Assembly (NCBI GenBank): GCA_028696455.1
Contig: JAQVGZ010000020.1
Span: 1 to 33,822, forward strand
Length of the DNA: 33,822 bases
Origin: Desulfotomaculaceae bacterium
GTDB lineage: Bacteria; Bacillota; Desulfotomaculia; Desulfotomaculales; Pelotomaculaceae
Direction: 5' to 3'
Below are positions 14,811 to 24,820 of the stretch, piece after piece. The notes below the pieces were generated by a model. It was not told the DNA's origin. It saw only the letters and a program-made list of their open reading frames with translations, and made no database searches. The position numbers were made by a program, and so were the translations under genes. Position 1 is the first letter of the stretch. Every line of letters begins with the position of its first letter.

Positions 14811-15152
14811 ATGGATGATAAAACTACTTCATTAATGGAACTTCGGGATCTTATCGCTTCTTTTATTGAGGAGCGTCAATGGCAGCAATTTCACACTCCC
14901 AAAAACCTTGCTATGTCCGTGGCCATCGAGGCGGCGGAACTGATGGAGTTATTCCAGTGGTCCGGTGAGCAAGAGGTGGATGAAGAGAAACTGGCCCGGG
15001 TCAGGGAAGAGCTGGCAGATGTGGTAATATACTGCCTGGCAATGGCAAACACTCTTGATATCGACTTGTCCCAGGCCGTACGGGATAAAGTTGTTGCCAA
15101 TGGCAAAAAGTACCCGGTGGAAAGCTACAAAGGGAGATATTCTTTAAAATAG
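14811..15152 (+). CDS. MazG-like nucleotide pyrophosphohydrolase
   Basis: 113 residues, an all-helical MazG/dCTPase-type protein. The metal-binding pattern is complete: Glu40 and Glu43 in VAIEAAELMELFQW, and Glu67 plus Asp70 in VREELADVVIYCLAMAN. Family members hydrolyse (d)NTPs to monophosphates and clean the nucleotide pool. ATG 14811 is preferred, with GGGGAT about 7 nt upstream; ATG 14802 is an in-frame alternative too close to that site. It follows Dam in the same direction, a frequent pairing in phage-like and defence-like cassettes, although nothing else here shows such a cassette. Confidence 0.9.
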   Translation: MDDKTTSLMELRDLIASFIEERQWQQFHTPKNLAMSVAIEAAELMELFQWSGEQEVDEEKLARVREELADVVIYCLAMANTLDIDLSQAVRDKVVANGKKYPVESYKGRYSLK

Positions 15153-15181
15153 CGTATATAGAGATTAATGAACATTACAAA

Positions 15182-15206
15182 GCCGGAGTCTCTCAGACCC
15201 CGGCCT
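15182..15206. terminator. Hairpin between convergent mazG-like gene and gdhA
   Basis: GCCGGAGTCT (15182-15191) and AGACCCCGGC (15195-15204) pair with one mismatch around a 3-nt loop. It lies between two convergent stop codons and can serve either strand, though T runs are poor. Confidence 0.55.
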
Positions 15207-15223
15207 GTAAATTATAATATTAT

Positions 15224-16570
<1,347 letters not shown>

Positions 16571-16814
16571 TTAAATAACATCCCCTTTTCTATTCCTTAA
16601 TCTATTTTTATTAATTCTGCTCAATTACCGGTTAAAAACATTGCTAAAGCGTATTCAGCCGAACTCCACATGGAAATTATTTATCTTGACCACCTCTATA
16701 AATCCGAGTCTAACTGATGATTCAATAATTATTCGACAAACCGTTAAATTGTCCTTTACATTTATGTTTTGTAAAAGATTTATTAATTATTTGCCCAAAA
16801 GCTCAATTCTCTGC

Positions 16815-18149
16815 CTACTGATACACAAGGTATATCCATAATCCCAAGTTTAGCAAAGCAATTATCAGCGCTGCCGGAATTACCAAAACCGTAACGCTGA
16901 TATATTTTTTCCAGTTGATAATTATGCCATTTTGTTTGAGCATGTGCAACCAGATCAGTGTTGCCAGTGATCCGGTTGGCAAAAGCAGACAGCCGATGTC
17001 ACTGCCGATGATATTGGCCAGGTATATTGCTTTGAGCGCGAGTGGGTCAAGGGACATACTTGTCGATAGCAGCGTACCGACCATCATGGCCGGGTGATTG
17101 TTAAATATGTTGGACAGGAGTGTAAGCAGCGTTCCCATCAGCAGGATTGACTGCAGCAAGCTTCCTGAAACTACCGGCTGCAGCGTGTGGCGCAGGGTGT
17201 CTGTCAAACCGATATTGTGCAGGCCGCATACGATTACATACATACTGAAGGCAAACCCAAAGATGTGCCACGGTGTACTTTTTATTAAGTCAACAGGCGC
17301 TTTGCCAAGGTGATACCAGCGCCACCCCAGAAGCAGTAGGGAACATAAGACCGCAACCAGCTCTATCGGAACCTCAAAGTAAGAGGCCACGAATAGCATC
17401 ACCCGGCCAACGAGCGCAAAAAGCATCGTGAAAACGATAACTCTCGTATTTAACTTGCCAATTTTCCCGGAGATACCGGGCATGCAGCTCTGTTCCGGCG
17501 CTGGAATACTATTTGTTGTATTTATTTCTGACGGCAGGTCCTTGTAAAAGCGGAAAAATAGTAAAAGTATAAGGATAAACAAACTGAAGGCTGTAGGTAT
17601 TGACATCATAATTGTATAAATATATAGATTAATACCGACTATCTTCATCGATATTAAATTAACGATATTGCTGGCGCCAACCAGGGCACTCGCGGCAGTT
17701 GCGGTCAAAGCACCGGAGAGCAAATAAGGGACTTTATGACTGTTTTCCAGTCCGTAATGGTCCAATAAAAACAATAAAACCGGGGTTGTAATTAGAATAC
17801 TCCCATCGTTATTAAAGAACACTGTCATTAAAAAGCAAAGAAGATTGACATACCAAAATAGGCGCAGGCCTGAATTTCCCGCCCTGGCTTTAATTAGTCC
17901 GGCCATCCAGTGAAATACGCCAAGGCTTTCCATTACTACGGCCATGACGATGGTAGCAATAATGGTGATGGAAGCGCCACCGACTGTTTCAAAGATATAC
18001 CAAAGGTCGGTAAAAGACACACTACCGCTAAGTAAGACCAGGGCCGCGCCTACAGCTGCAGAGATAACAATATTCAGGCCCCGTGGTCGCCACAGGATCA
18101 TTAATACTGTAAAAAGAAAAGCAAGCAGCGTAATTAATTCTTTAACCAT
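16815..18149 (-). CDS. ArsB/NhaD-type permease, likely arsenite exporter
   Basis: 444 residues with about 11-12 membrane helices. Signature segments are FFNNDGSILITTPVLL, NIFNNHPAMMVGTLL and LANIIGSDIGCLLLPTGSLA, then TLIWLHML, which correspond to the FxNDG, NNxP and ANIIGxDxGxxxxPxGSLATLLWLH motifs of the ArsB branch of the ion-transporter superfamily. ArsB proteins export arsenite or antimonite. No arsR or arsC lies nearby, so arsenic specificity is uncertain. The ATG at 18149 has only a weak AGG-type ribosome site. An inverted repeat at 18214-18260 lies upstream and could be its control site. Confidence 0.82.
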   Translation of the reverse strand: MVKELITLLAFLFTVLMILWRPRGLNIVISAAVGAALVLLSGSVSFTDLWYIFETVGGASITIIATIVMAVVMESLGVFHWMAGLIKARAGNSGLRLFWYVNLLCFLMTVFFNNDGSILITTPVLLFLLDHYGLENSHKVPYLLSGALTATAASALVGASNIVNLISMKIVGINLYIYTIMMSIPTAFSLFILILLLFFRFYKDLPSEINTTNSIPAPEQSCMPGISGKIGKLNTRVIVFTMLFALVGRVMLFVASYFEVPIELVAVLCSLLLLGWRWYHLGKAPVDLIKSTPWHIFGFAFSMYVIVCGLHNIGLTDTLRHTLQPVVSGSLLQSILLMGTLLTLLSNIFNNHPAMMVGTLLSTSMSLDPLALKAIYLANIIGSDIGCLLLPTGSLATLIWLHMLKQNGIIINWKKYISVTVLVIPAALIIALLNLGLWIYLVYQ

Positions 18150-18213
18150 GGTAAAGAAACCTATATTTATTTGTTCACGGGAATATTCCTTTTAGTAAAA
18201 AATTTAAAAAAAT

Positions 18214-18260
18214 ATGTTACAATAAGGATTGACATGGAGCAACTTGACAAATTGTAACAT
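18214..18260. promoter_or_regulatory. Perfect 10-bp inverted repeat upstream of the ArsB-like gene
   Basis: ATGTTACAAT (18214-18223) and ATTGTAACAT (18251-18260) form a perfect inverted repeat 27 bp apart. The space between holds two TTGACA words (18229-18234 and 18244-18249), which could be -35 boxes for rightward transcription. It looks like a regulated promoter region, but no regulator gene is adjacent. Confidence 0.5.
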
Positions 18261-18294
18261 TTTATCAATAGTGTATATCTTATGCTAATGAATA

Positions 18295-18412
18295 GTGGAG
18301 GCTGACAAATTTCTCTTTATGTGGGTTTAAAGAGGGAGCTTTTCTAAATAAGTAAGGACCTTGCAGTGATGACTCGGAAATGCCATTTTAAAAGCCTCGC
18401 ATTTCGCAATGG
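18295..18412 (+). other. Possible structured RNA downstream of the inverted repeat
   Basis: No coding frame. GGAGGCT (18297-18303) is complementary to AGCCTC about 100 nt later (near 18400), which would close a domain of RNA length. Inside are short self-complementary pieces such as GAAATGCC/GGCATTTC-like segments. It matches no RNA family I can name, and could equally be ordinary spacer. Confidence 0.2.
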
Positions 18413-18441
18413 TAGCCCGCAATATAATTAATAACCATTAA

Positions 18442-19191
18442 TCAGTCCTGCTCAGTTAAAACCAGCGGACCGTTTTTGGTGATAGCAATAGTATGCTCAT
18501 ACTGAGCTGACAGGCTACCGTCCGCTGTTCTGGCCGTCCATCCGTTATGGTCAATAGTCAGCTCGTAGGAACCTATATTAATCATCGGCTCAATGGTAAA
18601 AACCATCCCCTCACGGAGCCTGATCCCCTTACTTGGGTGACCGAAATGGAGAACTTGCGGATCTTCATGCATGTCGTGGCCTATACCATGTCCGGTAAAC
18701 TCACGCACCACGGCAAACCCATGGGCTTCGGCATGGGTTTGAATTGCATGTGACAGATAACCGAGCCGGTTGCCGGCAATAGCTTTTTCTATACCAATAT
18801 AAAGGCATTCCTTAGTTACCCTGAGGAGTTTTAAAGCCTGTTCAGATATTTGACCTACCGGATAGGACCAGGCAGAATCAGCCATCCAACCATTCAGATT
18901 GACAACCATATCTATGGTGACGATATCACCTTCCCGCAGGGGAATATTAGTCGGGAATCCGTGGCAGATTTCATCATTAACTGAAGCACAAGTCGCAAAA
19001 GGATAGCCCCGGTAACCCTTTTGCGCGGCCTGCGCCCCATGTGATTGGATAAAGTCATCTGCAAACCGGTCGATTTGCATGGTCGTTATACCCGGATGGA
19101 TTATTTTACGGAGTTCCCGGTGGCAGGCGGTTACTATTTTACCCGCTTCAGCAATCAGCTTAATTTGTTGTGGGGTTTTAATTATTATCAA
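18442..19191 (-). CDS. map: Methionine aminopeptidase, type I
   Basis: 249 residues with all five metal ligands: Asp94 and Asp105 (VTIDMVVNLNGWMADSAW), His168 (FTGHGIG), Glu201 (FTIEPM) and Glu232 (YEHTI); His78 of the active site is in EICHGFP. It removes the initiator methionine from nascent proteins. The start is TTG 19191 with AAAGGAGA 7 nt upstream. It stands alone instead of in the secY-adk-infA ribosomal operon, so it is probably a second, accessory copy. The Gly normally before the second Asp (GDSAW) is Ala here. Confidence 0.94.
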   Translation of the reverse strand: MIIIKTPQQIKLIAEAGKIVTACHRELRKIIHPGITTMQIDRFADDFIQSHGAQAAQKGYRGYPFATCASVNDEICHGFPTNIPLREGDIVTIDMVVNLNGWMADSAWSYPVGQISEQALKLLRVTKECLYIGIEKAIAGNRLGYLSHAIQTHAEAHGFAVVREFTGHGIGHDMHEDPQVLHFGHPSKGIRLREGMVFTIEPMINIGSYELTIDHNGWTARTADGSLSAQYEHTIAITKNGPLVLTEQD

Positions 19192-19195
19192 GCTT

Positions 19196-19744
19196 TTTTC
19201 TCCTTTAACTTAACCTTATTGAAAACATACCTGTTGGTCAGACGCCTGTTCTCATCTCCTGAGAATGGCCGGCGGCAGGTATCTTAACAGCTGCCGTTCT
19301 ATAATATAATACATTAAATTATATACTACGCCTCCAACATTGTAAAAGCACATAGTTAGTTTCAGAAAAACTTTTGCCGATATTTCTTAGCACATGTATT
19401 TATTTTAGAAAAAAGCGCAGGTAAAACGATTGTCCTGCACTCCCGGTGTAAGCGAACTGCTTAGTAGTTAGCAGTGTCACCAAACTATTGGTCAAGACAC
19501 TAATAAAATGGTGAATGGGTATTGCTTTAAGAATACAAGAATAAATGAAAGGAGAAAGGTTTTTAGCAGACACATCAGATTCCTGGTTAAGACCACTGTG
19601 AAAGCGGGGCAAGGACCCCTAAGCTTGGTTCACAACACAACACTCCTCTCAGGCCAAACAGTAAAGCACGGCAGGCATTACTGGCCATTCGGAAATGGGT
19701 GAGTGTCTATAGCTTGTAGTTGAATCGATGATACTGCCTCCTAT
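19196..19744. other. 550-bp gene-free region rich in hairpins
   Basis: No convincing gene. Self-complementary elements are CGGCAG/CTGCCG (19273-19278 / 19291-19296), ACTGCT/AGCAGT (19456-19461 / 19470-19475), AGTGTC-ACC/GGT-GACACT (19473-19481 / 19490-19501), GTATT/AATAC (19519-19523 / 19532-19536) and GGGG/CCCC (19606-19609 / 19616-19619). The second and third overlap, so they are mutually exclusive. A short frame with ribosome-site-like bases nearby (MKGERFLADTSDSWLRPL, near 19547) may be chance. It could be an RNA element, an intron relic, or the leader of the esterase gene. Confidence 0.3.
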
Positions 19745-19783
19745 TTGTCGACAGGAGAGAAGGCTGATAAATCCGATTATTCT

Positions 19784-21307
19784 ATGAAATCAGATTTATT
19801 TAGCTTTCGGAAACCAATTACGCAAATGAATGATGTAATTGTAGAAACACGGTATGGGAAGGTACGTGGCAGTGCTGGAGAGGGTGTGAATACATTTAAA
19901 GGCATTCCTTATGCGGCAGCACCGTTTGGCGCCAATAGGTTTCTTCCCCCACAAAAAGCTGAGCCCTGGAGCGGTGTGAGGGACGCCCTTGCCTATGGCC
20001 AGAAGGCACCCCAGGTGGCATTTCCATTAAGCAAGCTTATACCGGAGTTTACCGTTCCCGGTGAGGACTGCTTAAACCTTAATATCTGGTCCCCCGGCCT
20101 CGAGTCGGCCAGGCAGCCGGTGATGGTCTGGATTCATGGCGGCGCCTTTGAAGCCGGAACGGGTGCAATGCCTGCGTATGATGGCAGCCGTTTCGCCCGC
20201 GACGGCATTGTATGTGTGACCATCAATTATCGTCTGGGTGTCGATGGATTCCTCTATTTTGGTGAGGGAGACGCCAACCTGGGCTTGCTTGACCAAATCG
20301 CCGCCCTTGAGTGGGTGCAGGAGAATATCGCCGCTTTTGGTGGTGATCCTGATAATGTGACCATTTTTGGCGAGTCGGCCGGAGCTATGAGTGTTGGCAC
20401 ACTCCTATCTATGCCACGTGCCGGGGGGCTGTTTCACCGGGCCATCGCCCAGAGTGGAGCAGCTCACCAGGCAATCTCACCGGCTGCCGCGCAGCGGGTC
20501 GGTCAGTACCTAGCCGAAAAGCTTGGTGTTGCGGCAACCCGGGAGGCGATCGCGGCGGTCCCCCTTGAGCGCCTGCTTCAGGCTCAGGCGAAATTAAGCG
20601 CCGATCTTTATAAAAATCCAGACCCACAGCGCTGGGGTGAGGTAGTGCTCAGTATGCTGCCCTGGCAGCCAGTGATCGATGGGGACATCATCCCCGCGTG
20701 TCCGATAGAACGTCTTGCTGCTGGAGCTGGTGCAAATGTTGATATCATGCTTGGCACGAACGTCGATGAGTGGAGGTTGTTTTTAGTAGTCACCGGCGCA
20801 ATCGAGCAGATCACCGACGAGGCTCTGGCCGGAGCTGTCGCGGCATACGGGCTGCCAGTCGAAGCGGCACTGGCTTCCTATCGCGCTGCACATCCCAACG
20901 CCAGTGCCGGCGACCTGCTCGCGGCCGTCCAGAGTGACTGGTTTTGCCGTATTCCCGCCATCCGTCTGGCTGATGCATATGCGAAGAGAAACAGGAACAC
21001 CTATATGTACGAGTTTGCCTGGCGCTCACCACAGTTCAATGGACTTCTCGGTGCGTGTCATATTCTGGAGATTCCCTTTGTCTTCGATACTCTCGGCAAT
21101 GGCACTGAACTGATTTGGGGAAGCAATCCTCCACAACAGCTAGCTGATATCATGCATGCCGCCTGGGTATCCTTTGCGACCAGTGGTAAATGCGGTTGGC
21201 CACAGTATGACCTCAATCGCAGGGCCACCATGCTCTTTGATACATCGCCGGAGGTCGTATACGATCCGCGAGCCGCAGAGCGGGCACTTTGGGAAGGAGT
21301 GCGTTGA
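19784..21307 (+). CDS. Carboxylesterase type B (para-nitrobenzyl-esterase-like)
   Basis: About 507 residues of the alpha/beta-hydrolase carboxylesterase family. Motifs are GIPYAAAPFGANRFLPP, GEDCLNLNIWSP, the oxyanion-hole HGGAFEAGTG, the nucleophile GESAG, the acidic residue in GTNVDEWRLF and the histidine in GACHILEIPFVFD. It hydrolyses carboxylic esters, probably in the cytoplasm since no signal peptide is seen. ATG 19784 is a conservative start; AGGAGAGAAGG at 19752-19762 lies unusually far upstream, and a frame from TTG 19745 exists. GC-rich codons (GCC, CTG, GGC) set it apart from its AT-rich neighbours and suggest transfer from a GC-richer host. Confidence 0.88.
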   Translation: MKSDLFSFRKPITQMNDVIVETRYGKVRGSAGEGVNTFKGIPYAAAPFGANRFLPPQKAEPWSGVRDALAYGQKAPQVAFPLSKLIPEFTVPGEDCLNLNIWSPGLESARQPVMVWIHGGAFEAGTGAMPAYDGSRFARDGIVCVTINYRLGVDGFLYFGEGDANLGLLDQIAALEWVQENIAAFGGDPDNVTIFGESAGAMSVGTLLSMPRAGGLFHRAIAQSGAAHQAISPAAAQRVGQYLAEKLGVAATREAIAAVPLERLLQAQAKLSADLYKNPDPQRWGEVVLSMLPWQPVIDGDIIPACPIERLAAGAGANVDIMLGTNVDEWRLFLVVTGAIEQITDEALAGAVAAYGLPVEAALASYRAAHPNASAGDLLAAVQSDWFCRIPAIRLADAYAKRNRNTYMYEFAWRSPQFNGLLGACHILEIPFVFDTLGNGTELIWGSNPPQQLADIMHAAWVSFATSGKCGWPQYDLNRRATMLFDTSPEVVYDPRAAERALWEGVR

Positions 21308-21393
21308 CAGCTTTTGTTCACTAAAATTGCCAACGTTTTGGACAACAACCTAAAGGTGACTTGGTTTTAGCCTGACAGTTTCAAATACGCGCC

Positions 21394-21433
21394 AAAAAGG
21401 AACCTTCCTCAATAAAGAGGAAGGTTCCTTTTT
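21394..21433 (+). terminator. Strong intrinsic terminator behind the esterase gene
   Basis: The arms at 21394-21410 and 21417-21433 form a perfect 17-bp stem (AAAAAGGAACCTTCCTC and its complement) with a 6-nt AATAAA loop, ending in TTTTT. The A-rich left side lets it work on both strands. Confidence 0.95.
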
Positions 21434-21441
21434 AAAAAGCC

Positions 21442-21845
21442 CGTAATGACTTTCACTACAGCTATTACGAATATCTACGCAACTTATGACAATCTTTCGA
21501 CTGTCATAAACCATTACGACACCCGTAATAACCTTTGCTCGACTATTAAGGATACCTTAAAAGCCCATAACAATCTCGCGACCATTATAAACCTCTTAAT
21601 CAAAATACTACGAGTATTTAAATTATATCGGCACCCATAATAGTCTTAGCTCGACTGATAAATATCCTTTGTGACCTGATAATAATCCAAATCGACTATT
21701 ATCAAGCCTGCCAGAACACTTATCAATCTGCCCGCCGGCTAATATTGAGCCTTTCGACCCAACATTAACCTTTGGCCGACTATTACAGAGCCCTGGGACC
21801 CTGTAATAATCTTGGCTCGGCCATTACGAACCCTTGTGATTGTAG
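21442..21845. repeat. Array of about ten degenerate 41/42-bp tandem repeats, each with a dyad
   Basis: A word of the form TAATAATCTTnGCTCGACTATTA recurs with anchors at about 21444, 21485, 21526, 21568, 21638, 21680, 21721, 21763 and 21804. The steps are 41 or 42 bp, except for 70 bp across one degenerate copy near 21600. Many units contain a dyad: TTATGAC/GTCATAA (21484-21490 / 21503-21509), AAATACT/AGTATTT (21603-21609 / 21613-21619), GATAATA/TATTATC in the 21678 unit. The rest of each unit is variable (ends often in GACCC). The alternating 41/42 step breaks any reading frame, so coding is unlikely. The period equals four helical turns. No known repeat family is recognised. Confidence 0.8.
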
Positions 21846-22084
21846 TATGTTCATCAAGACAGAAATGATACCAGGTATAATATGGTAGAATTCCCCTGTT
21901 TATTTGCATAGTTTTATAATCGTTTTTACTTAACTAATGCGCACTTCAGTATTATTTTTAATAAGTATCCGGTAAACCAGTTACACATATAGTATAATTA
22001 ATAAACTAAGGTGCAATTTCTTATATACAGTGAATGTACAAGTAGATTAAAAAAGAAATTATACGTTAGAGGGGGAAGACACTA

Positions 22085-22945
22085 ATGAAAAGGATCTTGG
22101 GAATTGTTTCGTCACAGCGTGTAGCCGGAAACTCTGAAATATTAACCAAAGCTGCGATGGAAGCAACCGGACCGGACCATAAAAAAGAGTTAATCAGATT
22201 AACAGACCTGGATATTAAGTCATGTAAGGGTTGTTATAACTGTTTGCCGCCGGATGTTCCCTGCCACATCAAGGATGACCTCAACTACCTGCTGGATAAA
22301 ATCAGGGACGCTGATGCTGTGGTTTTAGCAGCACCGAGCTACTTTTTGGGACCCCAGGGCAGCATCAAAATGCTCCAGGACAGATTCCTCTCGATAAGCA
22401 ATAGCTTCCAGGAATTTTCAGGTAAACATTGTATCACCATTGCCACTTACGGAATGCCCGGTGCCAAAGGCTATACTGAGGTGGCTTTAAATGTCACCGC
22501 CAGGTTTTTGAACTTGAACCTGATTGACAGCGACAGTTTTATTGGAGCAAGCCCTGCTGAAGTGCTGGAAGACCCCCGGAATCTGGACAGAGCCAGGCAG
22601 ATGGGGCGGGGCTTAATAGATCCCGGATATAAGCGCACCCCTAAAGTCAGCGAGTGTCCGGTCTGTTGGAGCGATATTCTCCGTTATGACGGGTCAGCCA
22701 TAATCTGCCCCTTCTGTGGTACTAAAGGTGAGATCAAGGTGGAAGAGCAGGTAGCCAGACTGGTTTTCTCCCCCCAGGCTGATCATCGCTTCAGCGACGA
22801 GGGAAGGCGGCAGCACTTCGATGTGTTTCTCAACAGAAAAAAACAGGAGTTCATTGCCAAAAGGCACTACTACAAAAAACTGCAAGCCCCCTACCTCTCT
22901 ATGGACTGGTGGGTAAGCCCGCCTGGTGGCAGTAATAGTAAGTAA
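22085..22945 (+). CDS. NAD(P)H-dependent FMN reductase-like flavoprotein with zinc-ribbon tail
   Basis: 286 residues. A flavodoxin-like fold covers about 1-170: MKRILGIVSSQRVAGNSE (phosphate loop), CKGCYNC followed by Cys60 (Cys47, 50, 53, 60, spacing like the cluster motif of iron-sulfur flavoproteins), and AAPSYFLGPQGSIKMLQDR (FMN-binding loop). A second part has CPVC and CPFC pairs, a zinc or iron ribbon, and then a basic, aromatic-rich C-terminus. It could move electrons between NAD(P)H, flavin and a partner; the substrate is not predictable. AGGGGGAAG precedes ATG 22085. It stands alone, convergent to the histidine kinase. Confidence 0.85.
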   Translation: MKRILGIVSSQRVAGNSEILTKAAMEATGPDHKKELIRLTDLDIKSCKGCYNCLPPDVPCHIKDDLNYLLDKIRDADAVVLAAPSYFLGPQGSIKMLQDRFLSISNSFQEFSGKHCITIATYGMPGAKGYTEVALNVTARFLNLNLIDSDSFIGASPAEVLEDPRNLDRARQMGRGLIDPGYKRTPKVSECPVCWSDILRYDGSAIICPFCGTKGEIKVEEQVARLVFSPQADHRFSDEGRRQHFDVFLNRKKQEFIAKRHYYKKLQAPYLSMDWWVSPPGGSNSK

Positions 22946-22957
22946 GTATGCTAATAA

Positions 22958-24820
22958 CTAGACAGTAAATCTGACATAAAACGTTGTCCCACTGAAATTT
23001 GTCTCAATATCGATTCGGGCATTATGCCTGTGGGCAATACTGTGACAGGTGGCCAGCCCAAGCCCGGTGCCACCATCTTTGGTGGTAAAGAAAGGAAGGC
23101 CTACTTTATCCAGGAATTCCGAAGCAATCCCCTGTCCCTGGTCTTGTACAGCCAGGACTACCTCACCGTCATCCTGATAAGTCCTGATCGTCAGCAGACC
23201 ACCGGGTGACATGGCCTCAATACCATTACGGGCCAGGTTCAGAAGCAGTTGGTGAATTTCGTTTTTGTCAATAAGCAGGTCTGGTATTTCACCTAGTTCC
23301 AGGTTAATAGATATGTCATGTTTTGCCGCACCAGCACTAAGTAAAGGATGGAGACTCTCAATCCGGGCATTTAAATTCTGCAGTTTTCTTTTTTCTGCCT
23401 GCTTTCTGGCCAGTGAAAGATACTCTGTAATAATCGCGTTAGCCCGATCTAGCTCTTCAATCATTAAATCTAAATATCCCTGTTCTTGAGCATACTTCTC
23501 CTTTCCTTTAAGAAGTTGCAGGAAACCTCTGACGGTAGTCATGGGGTTCCTAATTTCATGGCCGATACCGGCCGCCATTTCTCCTACCAGGTGCAACCGC
23601 TCTAAGTGAGCAGTTCTCATCTGGTAGCTTCTTAATTCTGTAATGTCATTAGCAATGCCAAGAACACATTCCTGATTAGTAAAAGTTATGATCACCGCTG
23701 ACAATAAAACTGTGCATATTTCACCTGACTTTTTACGTACCTTTGCTTCATGATTTTTGATAATAGTTTTTTTCATAAGCGGTTCTCTAAAACTGTCACG
23801 GTCAGCTAATTCCACCCAAAGGCTGGTATCATGTATACTGAATCCAATCAGCTCTTCCCTGAAATAGCCGCTCGTTTTAAGAAGGGCTTCATTAACATCC
23901 ATAAACGTACCATCATTAGTTGTTAATATAGCCATTGGAAGCGGATTAGCATGAAAAATTTTTGAGAATAGCTCTTCAGATAAACGCAAAGTCTCCTCTG
24001 CCTTCTTACGTGCGGTGATGTCCCGGACAATCATGCTTGATAATTCGCGGCCGTCTTTATCCTTAAACAGATTGGAAGTAATTTCGCCAGGAAACTTTGT
24101 TCCATCTTTATGTACCAGGATCATTTCCGTATTAAAACTTCCCGTCTTTTCTCTTTCATTTATAGCTCTCATAACCCTTGGGTCACCCAAATCTACGATA
24201 CCATTCATGCCAGCAGCACATATTTCCTCTTTCGTTCGGCCAAACATCCGGCAGGCCGCCGGGTTAGCTGATAGTATTCTATTGCCTGGAGTAGTCAGTA
24301 GAATTCCATCCTGGCTGTTCTCAAAAATAGAGCGAAAACATTCTTTACTTACACGTAGTTTATCTTTATCTCTGACATGTTCGGTAACATCACTAAGAGT
24401 GAGAATTAATAAATAGACCTCACCAGACAAGTCAAGAACTGGGACAAGTGTCCAATCCCAATAAGTCACCCCCCACTCATGATGACCAGGAAAGATGAAA
24501 GGTCCGGCTAAAACCTGATAAATTTCTTTTGTCCTGACTACGTGATCAAAGATATCTTTAGTATGGGAAGGATAGAATTCAAAGTGGTTATGACCAGTAA
24601 AATCAGAGACCTTACGGAAGCATGCTTTAGCATATGCTTCGTTAACACGGATGTAATTATAATCCTTATCCATAATAACTACTAAAGGAACTGTTTGTTT
24701 AAAAAAAGCTTCCAAAATCTCTTCGGATTTTTTCCTTTTTTCGATTTCCTCTTTAAGTCTACTATTTTCTTCAACAAGCTCCTTAAGGTATAAATCCTGA
24801 TCTGTTTTTGAGTAGGCCAA
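22958..24820 (-). CDS. Sensor histidine kinase with three PAS domains, soluble
   Basis: About 620 residues. A short coiled coil (LVEENSRLKEEIEKRKKSEE) is followed by three PAS domains, the HisKA dimerisation helix with GHEIRNPMTTVRGFLQLL (His box), and an ATPase domain with NLARNGIEAM (N box), DQGQGI (G1) and GGTGLGLATC (G2). No transmembrane segments are visible, so it senses a cytoplasmic signal. This layout resembles sporulation kinases that feed Spo0F, but the partner is not encoded here: no response regulator is adjacent. TTG 24820 is preferred as start because GGGGGAAG lies 7 nt upstream; a frame back to ATG 24955 is open but AT-rich and lacks a ribosome site. Confidence 0.9.
   Translation of the reverse strand: MAYSKTDQDLYLKELVEENSRLKEEIEKRKKSEEILEAFFKQTVPLVVIMDKDYNYIRVNEAYAKACFRKVSDFTGHNHFEFYPSHTKDIFDHVVRTKEIYQVLAGPFIFPGHHEWGVTYWDWTLVPVLDLSGEVYLLILTLSDVTEHVRDKDKLRVSKECFRSIFENSQDGILLTTPGNRILSANPAACRMFGRTKEEICAAGMNGIVDLGDPRVMRAINEREKTGSFNTEMILVHKDGTKFPGEITSNLFKDKDGRELSSMIVRDITARKKAEETLRLSEELFSKIFHANPLPMAILTTNDGTFMDVNEALLKTSGYFREELIGFSIHDTSLWVELADRDSFREPLMKKTIIKNHEAKVRKKSGEICTVLLSAVIITFTNQECVLGIANDITELRSYQMRTAHLERLHLVGEMAAGIGHEIRNPMTTVRGFLQLLKGKEKYAQEQGYLDLMIEELDRANAIITEYLSLARKQAEKRKLQNLNARIESLHPLLSAGAAKHDISINLELGEIPDLLIDKNEIHQLLLNLARNGIEAMSPGGLLTIRTYQDDGEVVLAVQDQGQGIASEFLDKVGLPFFTTKDGGTGLGLATCHSIAHRHNARIDIETNFSGTTFYVRFTV

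Noticed and set aside
21446-21640. A 64-residue protein with 14-residue repeats (NNLxSTI pattern)
   Set aside because: The repeat step alternates between 41 and 42 bp over the whole array, the frame is lost after 21640 while the DNA repeat continues, and there is no ribosome site.
21442-21845. CRISPR array
   Set aside because: The repeated part is diverged between units, the variable part is only about 16-20 bp, and no cas genes are nearby.
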